Part shown: positions 1 through 9,508 of the stretch, one piece after another
Position numbering within the stretch: position 1 is the first letter of the stretch
Layout of the letters: each line of letters begins with the position of its first letter
Assembly: GCA_003263775.1 (NCBI GenBank)
Contig: JYJJ01000031.1
Location: 1 to 37,878 of the forward strand
DNA from: Vibrio maritimus
GTDB lineage: Bacteria > Pseudomonadota > Gammaproteobacteria > Enterobacterales > Vibrionaceae
Direction: 5' to 3'
Length of the DNA: 37,878 nucleotides
Made by a program: the position numbers and the translations under genes
Notes under the pieces: generated by a model
What the model was told of the DNA's origin: nothing
Seen by the model: only the letters and a program-made list of their open reading frames with translations
The model's database searches: none

Positions 1-1264
1 CCATCATCGGCTTTGGTTCGCCAAACAAAGCGGGCTCTCACGACTGTCACGGTGCACCACTAGGTCACGACGAAATTGCAGCAGCACGTGAATTCCTAGG
101 TTGGGAACACGGTCCATTCGAAATCCCTGCTGACATTAAAGCAGAGTGGGATGCAAACGAAGCGGGTAGCGCAAAAGAAGCGGCTTGGAACGAGAAGCTA
201 GCAGCTTATGAAGCGGCTTACCCAGAGCTTGCAGCTGAATTTAAGCGTCGTGTGAACGGTGAGCTTCCAGCTCAGTGGGAGCAAGAAGCAAGCAAGATCA
301 TTGCAGACCTTCAAGCGAACCCAGCAAACATTGCATCACGTAAAGCGTCTCAAAACGCGTTAGAAGCGTTCGGTAAGATGCTTCCAGAATTCATGGGCGG
401 CTCTGCTGACCTAGCGCCATCAAACCTAACCATGTGGTCTGGTTCTCAGTCTCTAACGGCTGACGATGCGTCGGGTAACTACATCCACTACGGTGTGCGT
501 GAATTCGGTATGACGGCGATCATCAACGGTATCGCTCTGCACGGTGGTTTCGTACCTTACGGTGCAACATTCCTAATGTTCATGGAATATGCTCGTAACG
601 CAATGCGCATGGCTGCACTGATGAAAGTGCAAAACATTCAGGTTTACACTCACGACTCTATCGGTTTGGGTGAAGATGGTCCAACGCACCAACCGGTTGA
701 GCAAATCGCATCACTGCGTGTAACACCAAACATGAGCACATGGCGTCCATGTGACCAGGTTGAGTCTGCAGTGGCTTGGAAATACGCAATTGAACGTAAA
801 GACGGCCCAACATCGCTTATCTTCTCTCGTCAAAACCTAACGCAACAAGATCGTGATGCTGAGCAGCTAGCAAATGTTGCTAAAGGCGGTTACATCCTGA
901 AAGATTGTGAAGGCACGCCTGAGCTGATCCTTATTGCAACAGGTTCTGAAGTTGAGCTAGCAACAAACGCTTACGCTGAACTGACGGCTGAAGGCAAGAA
1001 AGTACGCGTAGTATCTCTTCCTTCGACAGACGTATTTGACGCGCAAGATGAAGCATACCGTGAAGCGGTTCTTCCAGCTGCAGTGACTAAGCGTATCGCG
1101 GTTGAAGCAGGTATTGCGGATTACTGGTACAAGTATGTTGGCTTCGGTGGCAAGATCATCGGTATGAGACATTCGGTGAGTCTGCACCAGCAGGCGAGCT
1201 ATTCAAGATGTTTGGCTTCACGACTGAAAACGTTGTGAACACAGCAAAAGAGCTGCTTGCATAA
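1..1264 (+). CDS. tkt: Transketolase, C-terminal part (5' end outside window; one frameshift)
   Basis: Transketolase moves two-carbon ketol units between sugar phosphates in the non-oxidative pentose phosphate pathway, using thiamine diphosphate. The gene is open at the window edge; the first whole codon is at position 3, and roughly 245 N-terminal residues of a usual 660-residue protein are missing. Visible family motifs include [17 protein letters not shown] at the left edge, [41 protein letters not shown] and the C-terminal [13 protein letters not shown]. The reading frame breaks at about 1166: one missing base turns the expected GMTTFGESAP into GMRHSVSL. Adding one base restores the normal ending [15 protein letters not shown] with a stop at 1262-1264. 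Without correction the frame stops at 1238. A strong terminator follows. Identification is secure; which transketolase paralogue this is cannot be decided. Confidence 0.93.
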
Positions 1265-1284
1265 GCACCTTTCTTCTTGAAATG

Positions 1285-1313
1285 AAAAACCGAGCCTAGT
1301 GCTCGGTTTTTTT
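1285..1313 (+). terminator. Rho-independent terminator after tkt
   Basis: A perfect 6-bp stem (CCGAGC, 1290-1295, with GCTCGG, 1301-1306) and a 5-base loop are followed by seven T residues. It lies 25 bases past the tkt stop. The flanking A run on the left means it could also end the convergent small minus-strand gene. Confidence 0.85.
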
Positions 1314-1317
1314 ATGG

Positions 1318-1545
1318 CTATTCAAACTCTTTGCCTTTGTTATCAAGTGTGCGTTTGCCACAGTCTTGGCAGGTTATGTAGCGATCCATATCGTAGTAAT
1401 GGCCGCCATTAATAAACGTATGCGCAAACAGCTTAATCTTGCCCATTAAGGATGGGTTGGTATCGTAACTGCTTGGCTTGCGTACCAGCACCTCTTTGTG
1501 AGTGGTGGGTTTGTTGCAAGCTTGGCAGTAGGTTGAGCTTGTCAT
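1318..1545 (-). CDS. Small CxxC zinc-ribbon-like protein, function unknown
   Basis: This is a 75-residue protein starting MTSSTYCQACNKPTTH. The ATG at 1545 is chosen because an AGGAGGTG ribosome-binding site sits just upstream on the minus strand. A longer reading to 1665 is possible but lacks such a site. Two CxxC pairs, CQAC near residue 8 and CQDC near residue 62, would suit one bound zinc ion, as in small zinc-ribbon proteins. There is no signal peptide or membrane segment. It sits alone between tkt and epd and converges on the tkt terminator. I do not recognise a named family. Metal binding is inferred only from cysteine spacing. Confidence 0.75.
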   Translation of the reverse strand: MTSSTYCQACNKPTTHKEVLVRKPSSYDTNPSLMGKIKLFAHTFINGGHYYDMDRYITCQDCGKRTLDNKGKEFE

Positions 1546-1772
1546 AGAGAACACCTCCTGTGCGTTAAAAACTGTGTGGTTAAAAGACACAAGATCATGA
1601 CTCTCTTTTGAGTGTAACAAGGCTATTGCGAGAAAGAGGGAGCACTTTAGAGAGATGCATCGCAACTATTGGTGATAAATAGCGCAATCAAATTGCTAAT
1701 CACGTAATGCGAAATGTCGGTCGATCGGTTACCATGCAAGCCCTTATCACGTGAACAAAAAGGCGTAATGCG

Positions 1773-2798
1773 ATGCTAAGAGTGGCAATCAATGGCTTTG
1801 GACGCATTGGACGGAATGTACTCAGAGCGCTATACGAAAGCGAGAAGAACGACCAAATCAAAGTCGTCGCCGTGAACGAACTTGCGCAACCTGAAGCGAT
1901 GGCTCATTTGCTTCAATACGATACCAGTCATGGTCGTTTTGATAAAAAGGTTACTCATGACCAAGAGCATCTCTATCTGACTCATAAAGATGGTCAGTTC
2001 GACACCATTCGTATTCTGCACCTTGAAGACATCAGTCTATTGCCATGGAAAAACCTAGAGGTTGATATCGTATTAGATTGCACTGGTGTGTTTGGTAGTC
2101 GCGCAGATGGCGAGAAGCACATCGAAGCTGGCGCAAAGAAGGTGCTGTTTTCTCACCCTGGTAGTAATGATCTTGATAACACCATTATTTACGGTGTTAA
2201 CCACCATACTCTGACCAAAGATCATACCATTGTCTCCAATGGTTCTTGCACCACAAACTGCATCGTGCCGGTTATCCAAGCGTTAGATGAAGCCTTTGGT
2301 ATCGACTCTGGGACTATCACCAGCATTCATTCTTCAATGAATGATCAACAAGTTATCGATGCCTATCATGGCGATCTACGCCGTACTCGCTCTGCCAGTC
2401 TATCTATCATTCCGGTGGATACGAAACTTCATAAGGGCATCGAACGCATCTTTCCGAAATTTTCTAACAAATTTGAAGCAATTTCTGTAAGAGTGCCAAC
2501 AATTAACGTCACCGCTATGGATCTTAGTGTAACTATAAATACGAATGTGAAAGTTAATGACGTAAATCAAGTCATTATTAACGCTTCTCGGTGTACATTA
2601 GACGGCATTGTTGACTATACTGAAGCACCGCTGGTTTCCGTGGACTTTAACCACGACCCACACAGCGCCATTGTTGATGGGACACAGACTCGAGTGAGTG
2701 ATGGTCGTCTGGTCAAAATGTTGGTGTGGTGTGACAACGAGTGGGGCTTTGCTAACCGCATGTTAGATACTGCGTTAGCAATGCAAGCGTCTCAGTAG
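1773..2798 (+). CDS. epd: D-erythrose-4-phosphate dehydrogenase
   Basis: Epd oxidises erythrose 4-phosphate to 4-phosphoerythronate with NAD+, the first step of the DXP-dependent pyridoxal phosphate pathway. The 341-residue protein belongs to the GAPDH superfamily: the NAD-binding motif [15 protein letters not shown] is at residues 6-20 and the catalytic cysteine lies in SNGSCTTNC (Cys159). The segment [21 protein letters not shown] replaces the STGAAKA phosphate-site motif of true glycolytic GAPDH, which points to Epd, as does its place in front of pgk and fbaA. The epd-pgk-fbaA order matches E. coli. Its product feeds the same pathway as pdxJ, which lies at 29.9 kb in this window. A purine-rich stretch AAGGCG precedes the ATG. 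Confidence 0.93.
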   Translation: MLRVAINGFGRIGRNVLRALYESEKNDQIKVVAVNELAQPEAMAHLLQYDTSHGRFDKKVTHDQEHLYLTHKDGQFDTIRILHLEDISLLPWKNLEVDIVLDCTGVFGSRADGEKHIEAGAKKVLFSHPGSNDLDNTIIYGVNHHTLTKDHTIVSNGSCTTNCIVPVIQALDEAFGIDSGTITSIHSSMNDQQVIDAYHGDLRRTRSASLSIIPVDTKLHKGIERIFPKFSNKFEAISVRVPTINVTAMDLSVTINTNVKVNDVNQVIINASRCTLDGIVDYTEAPLVSVDFNHDPHSAIVDGTQTRVSDGRLVKMLVWCDNEWGFANRMLDTALAMQASQ

Positions 2799-2820
2799 TA
2801 TCAAGGGCGCTCTTGGGGAA

Positions 2821-2851
2821 AATATTAATTTTGAAGGTTGAAATTAATATT
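2821..2851. promoter_or_regulatory. AT-rich perfect dyad between epd and pgk
   Basis: A perfect 11-bp inverted repeat (AATATTAATTT, 2821-2831, and AAATTAATATT, 2841-2851) has a 9-base spacer. It starts 22 bases after the epd stop and lies about 100 bases before pgk. The right arm is not followed by a T run, so it is not a standard terminator. It may be an operator for a dimeric regulator or an mRNA hairpin. No known box was recognised. Confidence 0.55.
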
Positions 2852-2888
2852 CATGAGCCCAATATAAGTAACCAGTTGATGAATTCTA

Positions 2889-2911
2889 AAACTTGGCAAG
2901 AAGCCGGGTTT
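2889..2911 (+). promoter_or_regulatory. Hairpin in the pgk leader
   Basis: AAACTTGGC (2889-2897) can pair with GCCGGGTTT (2903-2911) over a 5-base loop, using two G-U pairs. It lies about 40 bases upstream of the pgk start codon. No T run follows. It may be an RNA-stability or processing structure; the role is unknown. Confidence 0.4.
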
Positions 2912-2949
2912 CAAAAACTTTATTTATTTTTTAGTTGAGAGGACTAAAC

Positions 2950-4113
2950 ATGTCTGTAATCAAGATGACTGACCTGGATCTAGCAGGTAAACGCGTATTT
3001 ATCCGTGCTGATCTGAACGTACCAGTAAAAGACGGTAAAGTAACATCTGACGCTCGTATCCTTGCGTCTCTACCAACCATCAAGCACTGCCTAGAAGCTG
3101 GCGCTAAAGTTATGGTTACGTCTCACCTAGGTCGTCCTACTGAAGGCGAGTACGCAGAAGAGTTCTCTCTACAACCTGTTGTTAACTACCTAAACGACGC
3201 ACTTGAGTGTGAAGTTAAGCTTGCTAAAGATTACCTAGACGGTCTTGAGCTAAATACAGGTGAGCTTGTTGTTCTTGAAAACGTTCGCTTTAACAAAGGC
3301 GAGAAGAAGAACGAAGAAGAGCTATCTAAGAAATACGCTGCACTGTGTGACATCTTCGTAATGGATGCATTCGGTACTGCTCACCGTGCACAAGCGTCTA
3401 CTCACGGCGTTGGCATGAACGCACCTGTAGCGTGTGCTGGTCCTCTACTAGCTAACGAACTAGACGCACTAGGCAAAGCAATGGACAAGCCTGCTCGTCC
3501 AATGGTTGCTATCGTAGGTGGTTCTAAAGTTTCTACTAAGCTAACAGTTCTTGAATCTCTATCTAAAATCGCTGACCAACTTGTTGTTGGTGGTGGTATT
3601 GCGAACACGTTCATCGCAGCTGCGGGTCACAACGTAGGTAAGTCTCTTTACGAAGCAGACCTAGTAGACACAGCTAAGAAGCTAATGGATGAGTGTGCAA
3701 TTCCAGTGGCAACTGACGTTGCATGTGCAAAAGCATTCGACGAGAACGCAGAAGCTGAAATCAAGCACGTTTCTGAAGTTCAAGACGACGATATGATTTT
3801 CGACCTAGGTCCAGACTCAACTGCTGAACTAGCGAAAATCCTGAAAGATGCTAAAACTATCCTATGGAACGGCCCTGTTGGCGTATTCGAATTCAAGAAC
3901 TTCGAAGCGGGTACAGAAGGCATTTCTAAAGCGATCGCTGAATCTGAAGGTTTCTCTGTAGCAGGTGGTGGTGACACGCTAGCAGCTATCGACAAGTTCG
4001 GTATCAAAGCTGACGTTTCTTACATCTCTACAGGTGGCGGTGCATTCCTTGAGTTTGTTGAAGGTAAAGTACTACCAGCAGTAGCAATGCTTGAAGAGCG
4101 TGCTAAAGCATAA
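2950..4113 (+). CDS. pgk: Phosphoglycerate kinase
   Basis: Pgk transfers phosphate from 1,3-bisphosphoglycerate to ADP in the payoff phase of glycolysis and runs in reverse in gluconeogenesis. The protein has 387 residues, the usual bacterial length. Motifs seen are [15 protein letters not shown] (substrate-binding N-domain), THLGRP-like [21 protein letters not shown], the nucleotide-domain [10 protein letters not shown] and [13 protein letters not shown]. The ATG at 2950 is preferred to the in-frame TTG at 2935 because it follows a GAGAGGA ribosome-binding site and begins with the family-typical [16 protein letters not shown]. It lies between epd and fbaA. Codon choice looks strongly biased, as expected for a highly expressed gene. 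No frameshift is seen here. Confidence 0.97.
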   Translation: MSVIKMTDLDLAGKRVFIRADLNVPVKDGKVTSDARILASLPTIKHCLEAGAKVMVTSHLGRPTEGEYAEEFSLQPVVNYLNDALECEVKLAKDYLDGLELNTGELVVLENVRFNKGEKKNEEELSKKYAALCDIFVMDAFGTAHRAQASTHGVGMNAPVACAGPLLANELDALGKAMDKPARPMVAIVGGSKVSTKLTVLESLSKIADQLVVGGGIANTFIAAAGHNVGKSLYEADLVDTAKKLMDECAIPVATDVACAKAFDENAEAEIKHVSEVQDDDMIFDLGPDSTAELAKILKDAKTILWNGPVGVFEFKNFEAGTEGISKAIAESEGFSVAGGGDTLAAIDKFGIKADVSYISTGGGAFLEFVEGKVLPAVAMLEERAKA

Positions 4114-4125
4114 TTATCTTTTTAT

Positions 4126-4150
4126 AAAGCGGGCTAATGAGTCCGCTTTT
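4126..4150 (+). terminator. Terminator-like hairpin between pgk and fbaA
   Basis: A 10-bp stem pairs AAAGCGGGCT (4126-4135) with AGTCCGCTTT (4140-4149) over the loop AATG, with one G-T pair. The T stretch after it is short (TTTTATC), so it may be a weak terminator or attenuator that makes pgk and fbaA partly independent. Confidence 0.6.
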
Positions 4151-4251
4151 ATCTATGCTGCAATGGCTGGTCAACTTTGATACAATGCCGCCCATTGTGA
4201 GCAAACGATTGCCAATTTTTATTTAAAACGACAGAAAATAGGACTTATTCC

Positions 4252-5327
4252 ATGTCTAAGATCTTCGATTCGTAAAACCAGGTGTTATCTCTGGCGATGA
4301 CGTTCAGAAAGTATTTGAAGTTGCTAAAGAGAACAACTTCGCTCTTCCTGCAGTTAACGTAGTTAACACTGATTCTATCAACGGTGTTCTTGAAGCTGCA
4401 GCTAAAGTTAAAGCTCCAGTTGTAGTTCAGTTCTCTAACGGCGGTGCTGGCTTCTTCGCTGGTAAAGGCGTTAAGCTTGAAGGTCAAGGCGCACAAATCC
4501 TAGGTGCAGTTGCTGGTGCGAAATACGTACACGCAGTAGCTGAGTCTTACGGTGTTCCAGTTATCCTTCACACTGACCACGCTGCTAAGAAACTTCTACC
4601 ATGGATCGACGGTCTTCTAGATGCAGGTGAAGAGTTCTTCGCTCAAACTGGTAAGCCTCTATTCTCTTCTCACATGATCGACCTTTCTGAAGAGTCTCTA
4701 GAAGAGAACATCGAAATCTCTGCTAAGTACCTAGCTCGCATGGCGAAAATGGGTATGACTCTTGAGATCGAACTAGGTTGTACTGGTGGTGAAGAAGACG
4801 GCGTAGATAACTCTCACATGGACGCATCTGAGCTTTACACTTCTCCAGAAGACGTAGCATACGCATACGAGAAACTAAACGCTGTTAGCCCACGTTTCAC
4901 TATCGCTGCTTCTTTCGGTAACGTACACGGTGTTTACAAGCCAGGTAACGTTGTTCTAACTCCAACTATCCTACGTGACTCTCAAGCATACTGTGCAGAG
5001 AAGTTCGGTATCGCACCTAACGCTCTAAACTTCGTATTCCACGGTGGTTCTGGTTCTACTGAAGCAGAAATCCAAGAGTCTATCGGCTACGGTGTTATCA
5101 AAATGAACATCGATACTGATACACAGTGGGCAACTTGGGACGGTATCCGTTCTTACGAAGCTGAGAACCACGATTACCTACAAGGTCAAATCGGTAACCC
5201 AACTGGCGAAGACGCGCCAAACAAGAAGTACTACGATCCACGCGTATGGCTACGTGCAGGTCAATCTTCAATGGTTGCTCGTCTAGAGAAAGCTTTCGCT
5301 GACCTAAACGCTATCGACGTACTATAA
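4252..5327 (+). CDS. fbaA: Class II fructose-bisphosphate aldolase (one frameshift)
   Basis: This zinc-dependent aldolase cleaves fructose 1,6-bisphosphate to dihydroxyacetone phosphate and glyceraldehyde 3-phosphate. After repair it is 358 residues, as expected for the E. coli-type class IIA enzyme. The ATG at 4252 reads MSKIFDS and then hits a stop; adding one T after 4270 (GATTCG to GATTTCG) gives MSKIFDFVKPGVISGDDV and an open frame to 5327. HTDH contains Asp109 and His110, the catalytic and zinc residues of the family. GCTGGEEDGVDNS and the phosphate-binding HGGSGSTEAEI follow. A break at codon 7 of a normally essential gene, with the rest perfectly conserved, argues for a sequencing error. 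It has its own leader and probably its own promoter. Confidence 0.94.
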
Positions 5328-5363
5328 GATTAAATCGCATAAGATTTAACTGATAGTAAGATG

Positions 5364-5396
5364 AAAAAAAGTCGCTCTTTGGAGCGGCTTTTTTTA
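5364..5396 (+). terminator. Rho-independent terminator after fbaA
   Basis: AGTCGCTC (5370-5377) pairs with GAGCGGCT (5382-5389), with one G-U pair, over a 4-base loop. Seven T residues follow and an A run precedes. It lies 40 bases past the fbaA stop. Confidence 0.88.
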
Positions 5397-5589
5397 TGCC
5401 TGATGGAAAATAACGTGATGTGATTAAAAAAACTGGCACAACTGCTGTTGATTGCGTAACCTTTTGTTATGTTTTGTGTATTGGTATTTTCTGCCGGTAT
5501 GCTTGAAACGATTTTGCGCGCCTTTGTTAATAAGTCAGTGGTATTAGCTAAGACTCGCTTTGCTCATCATTATCCTAGAGGTACACAAT

Positions 5590-6453
5590 ATGGCCAATGA
5601 GTCTGTTGATATTGAAACTCCCCTTGTAGACAGTTTGTCTCATGCTGAGAAATGGTTAACTAACAACTCTGATCTTCTGGTTCAGTACGGTGTGAACATC
5701 ATTTCTGCACTGCTTATCCTGTTCATTGGTAACATCGTGGTTAAAGCGATTGCCGGCAGCGTAGCTAAGTTGCTGCACAAGAAGAAAATGGATAAGGCCG
5801 TTGTCGAGTTTATTCACGGCATCGTACGTTACACCTTGTTTGTTATCGTGCTTATCGCAGCATTAAGCCGTATTGGTGTGCAAACCGCATCCGTGGTTGC
5901 GGTTATCGGTGCGGCGGGTTTGGCTATCGGTCTTGCGCTGCAAGGCTCACTGTCTAACTTTGCTGCCGGTGTATTGATTGTTGGCTTCCGTCCATTCAAG
6001 TCAGGCGATTACGTAGAGATTGGTGGTGTTGCAGGTTCTGTAGATTCTATTCAGATCTTTCAAACTATCCTAACCACACCTGATAACAAAATGGTTGTGG
6101 TACCAAACGCATCTGTCATTGGTTCACCAATCACGAACTACTCTCGTCATGCGACGCGTCGTATTGACCATGTGATTGGCGTCTCTTACGGTGCGGATTT
6201 GAAGAAGACGCAAGAAGTGATTCGTAAGACGCTTGAGGCGGATGAGCGCATTCTAAAAGAACCAGGTATCACCGTTGGTGTGGTTGCTCTTGCTGACTCT
6301 TCTGTGAATTTTGTGGTTCGTCCATGGGTTCGTACTGAGCAGTACTGGGATGTGTACTTTGATACGCTACAAGCGATCAAAGAAGCTTTGGATGCAGAAG
6401 GTATTGAAATCCCATTTCCACAAATGGATGTGCATTTAAATAAAGTGGACTGA
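5590..6453 (+). CDS. mscS: Small-conductance mechanosensitive channel MscS
   Basis: MscS is an inner-membrane heptamer that opens under membrane tension and releases solutes on hypo-osmotic shock. The 287-residue product has the E. coli length and three predicted membrane helices, roughly residues 33-54, 71-92 and 98-130. The third is the glycine/alanine-packed pore helix GAAGLAIGLALQGSLSNFAAG. A beta domain (FRPFKSGDYVEIGGVAGSV, VPNASVIGSPITNYS) and an alpha/beta C-terminal domain complete the family architecture. The start at 5590 (MANESVD) follows an AGAGG site; an in-frame ATG at 5560 would add 10 residues with no family support. The fbaA-mscS order matches E. coli. Confidence 0.95.
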   Translation: MANESVDIETPLVDSLSHAEKWLTNNSDLLVQYGVNIISALLILFIGNIVVKAIAGSVAKLLHKKKMDKAVVEFIHGIVRYTLFVIVLIAALSRIGVQTASVVAVIGAAGLAIGLALQGSLSNFAAGVLIVGFRPFKSGDYVEIGGVAGSVDSIQIFQTILTTPDNKMVVVPNASVIGSPITNYSRHATRRIDHVIGVSYGADLKKTQEVIRKTLEADERILKEPGITVGVVALADSSVNFVVRPWVRTEQYWDVYFDTLQAIKEALDAEGIEIPFPQMDVHLNKVD

Positions 6454-6478
6454 TCGCTCAGGCGTTCACATCAGATGT

Positions 6479-6508
6479 AAAAAAGGAGAAGCTAGGCTTC
6501 TCCTTTTT
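6479..6508. terminator. Bidirectional terminator after mscS and the YbaK-type gene
   Basis: AAAAAGGAGAAG pairs perfectly with CTTCTCCTTTTT around the 5-base loop CTAGG. Both flanks give T runs in their own direction, so it can end mscS (plus) and the convergent deacylase gene (minus). The minus-strand gene's stop codon (6492-6494) lies in the loop region. Confidence 0.88.
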
Positions 6509-6988
6509 CTATTTCAATGACTTGATTTGGAACGTTTTCCAGCACTCGTTTGAGAGCATTACCATCAATGCCAAATGTCCACTCAGGCTTACCTGGTGTA
6601 TATAGGATCTCTTCGGCATCAAACAAACGGCTATCGACAACGATGGTGATGTCATCCGGGAGTCCTATCGGGCATACCGCCCCCGGAACGCAGCCTATCT
6701 GCTCAATCATTTCTTCATTGCTGCAGATAGAGGTGCGTTTGCCGAGCGCGTGTTTTAGCTGCGCTTTGTCCAATCTTGAATCTTTATCGGTTAGGAACAG
6801 AGCAAACCCTCCCCCTTCTTTTTCAAGAATAGGCTCTTGCTGTGCAGCCCTGTCCAACCAAGTTCTTTCGCTATCCGAACATCGGTTTCAAAGTCCAGAA
6901 TAGGCTCATGCTGCCACTTCGAAAAGGAGACCGATAAGGCCTCCAGTAACGTAAGGTTGGCAAGATAGATACTTTCTGTTCTATCCAT
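6492..6988 (-). CDS. YbaK/prolyl-tRNA synthetase-associated-domain protein (probable aminoacyl-tRNA deacylase; one frameshift)
   Basis: YbaK/ProX-type proteins hydrolyse wrongly charged tRNAs such as Ala-tRNA(Pro) or Cys-tRNA(Pro) in trans. Repaired, this is about 165 residues, one deacylase domain with no synthetase attached. Matching segments are HSKSLFLKKKGGGFALFLTD, KDSRLDKAQLKHALG, EEMIEQIGCVPGAVCPIGL and a C-terminal TIVVDSRLF. The frame breaks at 6811-6815, where a run of five C on the plus strand needs a sixth; two overlapping partial frames otherwise cover it. The ATG at 6988 is six bases beyond the repaired argO stop, so the two genes are probably co-transcribed. The substrate cannot be assigned from the sequence. 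A second, distinct YbaK-family gene lies at 17.5-17.9 kb. Confidence 0.85.
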
Positions 6989-6994
6989 TCAGGT

Positions 6995-7614
6995 TTACTC
7001 CATTAACCCTTTTGTAAGTAGTAGAGCAATAGTAAACATCATGCTGCTACCGCCAAGTCGATACCTTTCTTAACTTTAGGTTTTGATAGCGTTGGACCGA
7101 GTTTCGCCGCACCCATCGAGAGCGAATAGAACCAAACAAAGGAAGCCAGTACAGTGCCGATCGCAAAGGCAATTCGGTCATTACCTTCAAACTGGCCGCC
7201 AATCGAGCCGAGGATCACCACAGTATCTAGGTACAAGTGCGGGTTTAGTACGGTGACCGCAAGGGCACCTAATACCACAGTACGCCTTCCGCGCGCCAGG
7301 ACTTCACCTGATGACTCTTTTGCTGCGGGAGCTTTAAATGCACTTCGCAGCGAGAGCAAACCATAACCAGTCAGAAAAGCGATACCACCCAAAGTCACCG
7401 CTGTTAGCAGTAGTTCGTTTTGCGACAATATCGCACCGCCACCAAAGATACCCAGTGAAATGAACGTCATGTCTAGTAGGCTGCATACGGTCGCCGTTGT
7501 TAGGTGATGATTACGCTTAATACCCTGATTTAACACATAAGCGTTCTGAGCGCCAATTGGGATAATCATTGTCGCGCCCAATCCGAAACCTTGAAGAAGC
7601 ACCCAAAAATTCAC
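6995..7614 (-). CDS. argO: Arginine exporter ArgO, LysE family (one frameshift)
   Basis: ArgO exports arginine (and canavanine) across the inner membrane. The LysE-family signature LLQGFGLGATMIIPIGAQNA opens the protein, followed by GIFGGGAILS, TVLNPHLYLDTVVILGS and ASFVWFYSLSMGAAKLGP; about six membrane helices are expected. The GTG at 7614 is chosen because GAGGAAAT precedes it and homologues begin here; a longer reading to 7707 adds an unlikely N-terminus. As given, the frame stops at 7039 and loses the last helix. One missing base between 7042 and 7043 restores MMFTIALLLLTKGLME with a stop at 6995, giving 206 residues (E. coli 211). It is divergent from its activator gene argP, which supports the assignment. 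Confidence 0.9.
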
Positions 7615-7735
7615 TTTAATTTCCTCACCACTACATAAAAGAGAGCGAGAGAATAGCGATTCGATTATGATTAGGATAGTTAATAATATTAATGAGAAAT
7701 AAGCCAAGCTAATGGCTGTTTTGAGAGGTTAAAAG
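7615..7735. promoter_or_regulatory. argO-argP divergent intergenic region
   Basis: These 121 bases separate two divergent starts and are AT-rich in the middle. In E. coli, ArgP binds the corresponding region and activates argO when arginine is plentiful while lysine blocks it. A CATAAT-like -10 for argO is visible on the minus strand near 7665. The exact ArgP site cannot be defined by eye. Confidence 0.5.
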
Positions 7736-8632
7736 ATGCGCGGATTAGACTACAAATGGATAGAGGCACTGGATGCGATTGTTGAGCAAAAAAGCTTCGA
7801 TAAAGCAGCGGATCACTTGTATATCTCTCAATCTGCCGTATCTCAGCGCGTGAAGCAACTAGAAAAATGGTTGGCACAACCGGTATTAGTTCGTGAGCAG
7901 CCACCGCGCCCCACCGCAGTGGGGAAAAAGTTGCTTGGACTATACCGACGTGTGCGCTTGCTTGAACAAGAGCTGGTGCCAGAGCTTGCTGCCGATCTTG
8001 GCGATAAGCCGCTATCGGTTTCTCTCGCGACGAATGCAGATAGTCTAGCGACTTGGCTGTTACCGAGTTTGTTTCCACTGCTCGAGTCCAAGCGCGTAGA
8101 GCTTGATCTTATTGTTGATGATGAAGGTCGAACCATAGAAAAGCTGAAAAACGGGGAAGTAGTCGGCGCAATCAGCCTAGAGCCACAATCGATTCCTGGC
8201 TGTGTCGCCGATTACTTAGGACGCGTTGACTATCTTTGTGTGGCGAGCCCAAGCTTTATCAAACGATACTTCAGCCAAGGGGTGAACCGGGAAACCTTGA
8301 TGAAAGCGCCAGCCGTTGCCTATGACCAACACGACAAGATGCATCAGAAGTTTGTGAATCAACACTTCAATATTATGCGCGGCAACATACTCAAACACAC
8401 GGTGCGAAGCTCAGAAGCGTTTGTGAAACTGGCGGTTGCAGGTGTGGCTTACTGCCTTATTCCTAAGCTGCAAATTCAGGATGAACTCGAGTCCGGTGCC
8501 TTGATTGAATTGACGCCCAATATCTTGCTATCACACCAAATCTACTGGCATCACTGGCAGCTAGAAAGTGGTGTGCTGAGTGAGGTGTCGGATGCCATTA
8601 TTGGCCACGCTAGGCAGTTCTTGCCTCAGTAA
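7736..8632 (+). CDS. argP: LysR-family transcription regulator ArgP
   Basis: ArgP (also called IciA) activates argO in response to arginine and lysine. The 298-residue protein has the LysR winged helix-turn-helix at about residues 4-62 ([20 protein letters not shown]) and a two-lobed effector domain from about residue 90. Its N-terminus [18 protein letters not shown] and [17 protein letters not shown] match the ArgP subgroup more closely than generic LysR proteins. It starts at an ATG with GAGAGG upstream. Divergent placement next to argO is the expected layout. The effector is inferred from the family. Confidence 0.92.
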   Translation: MRGLDYKWIEALDAIVEQKSFDKAADHLYISQSAVSQRVKQLEKWLAQPVLVREQPPRPTAVGKKLLGLYRRVRLLEQELVPELAADLGDKPLSVSLATNADSLATWLLPSLFPLLESKRVELDLIVDDEGRTIEKLKNGEVVGAISLEPQSIPGCVADYLGRVDYLCVASPSFIKRYFSQGVNRETLMKAPAVAYDQHDKMHQKFVNQHFNIMRGNILKHTVRSSEAFVKLAVAGVAYCLIPKLQIQDELESGALIELTPNILLSHQIYWHHWQLESGVLSEVSDAIIGHARQFLPQ

Positions 8633-8671
8633 TGACGGACATTGTTTGGTCAATGTTCTGTCAGCTTTTTT
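8633..8671 (+). terminator. Probable terminator after argP
   Basis: TGAC and ACATTG on the left pair with CAATGT and GTCA on the right with a small internal mismatch, and GCTTTTTT follows. It begins right at the argP stop. Confidence 0.55.
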
Positions 8672-8741
8672 AATGTCCGGGAACCTATAGTCCAAACCTA
8701 TGCCTAATATTGAGTATAAGAAAATAAGACGAGGAGTCTTC

Positions 8742-9437
8742 ATGAAACAGTCATTAGTTGTTGGTAGTTTGGTCGCCAGTCTATTTGCGGCGCCAGTGTT
8801 TGCAAGTCAGCCGGAATTTGCCCACATCTCTACAACTGGCTACGGTGAAATCCAAGCTAAGCCAGATATGGCTGAGTTTTCAGTTCGCGTGGTTCAATCA
8901 CAGATGGATGCTGATCAAGCCAAGCAGGGTGTGGATACTGTCGTCGACAAATTTCTTGATGGTTTAATCAAGAATGGTATCGATAAAGCGGACATCCAAA
9001 GCTCAAATCTTTACCTATCACCGCAGTATCACTATCCAGAAAAAGGCAAACCAGAGCTGATTGGCTATCGCGCTTCGCGCACGGTGACGGTTCAAGTGAT
9101 GGATCTCGACAAGCTTAATAACTACTTAGACCTTGCCTTAGAGTCCGGGATCAATCAGGTCGATAACATTCAACTGAAAGTGAAAGACGAAGGGCAGTAT
9201 CAAGAAGCAGCTCGCATGGCGGCGATAAAAGATGCGCAAAGCAAAGCGTCTTCATTGGCGAAAGGTTTTGAGCAGCAGCTTGGTAATGTGTGGCGTATTG
9301 AGTACCGTCAACAGATGAATCAACCAGTGGTGATGCGTGCGATGGCGATGGATAGTAAGGCAGAGTCGAATAGTTATCAGGACTCGGTGATTACGATTCG
9401 TGATCGGGTGGATGTGACTTATCGGATTGGTGAGTGA
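8742..9437 (+). CDS. yggE: SIMPL/DUF541-domain periplasmic protein YggE
   Basis: YggE-type proteins are exported SIMPL-domain (DUF541) proteins linked in E. coli to lower oxidative stress; the biochemical role is not settled. The 231-residue product begins with a signal peptide (MKQSLVVGSLVASLFAAPVFA, cleavage probably before SQPEF). The motif GYGEIQAKPDMAEFSVRV begins the domain, followed by GYRASRTVTVQV and KDAQSKASSLAKGF. The ATG at 8742 follows a GAGGAG site and sets the signal peptide in frame; an upstream ATG at 8700 lacks these features. It is a separate unit between argP and the palindromic repeat that faces serA. Confidence 0.9.
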   Translation: MKQSLVVGSLVASLFAAPVFASQPEFAHISTTGYGEIQAKPDMAEFSVRVVQSQMDADQAKQGVDTVVDKFLDGLIKNGIDKADIQSSNLYLSPQYHYPEKGKPELIGYRASRTVTVQVMDLDKLNNYLDLALESGINQVDNIQLKVKDEGQYQEAARMAAIKDAQSKASSLAKGFEQQLGNVWRIEYRQQMNQPVVMRAMAMDSKAESNSYQDSVITIRDRVDVTYRIGE

Positions 9438-9508
9438 TTGTTTTGTGGGTTAGCTAGAGGCTAAAGTGTCTACTTTAATTGCTAACTTGTTGTAAGTTAA
9501 GCGCATTA

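Noticed and set aside
6550..6903. Plus-strand reading frame of 117 residues
   Set aside because: It lies opposite the YbaK-type gene, whose repaired frame shows clear family motifs.
7689..8078. Minus-strand reading frame of 129 residues
   Set aside because: It overlaps argP on the opposite strand; argP has the full LysR layout.
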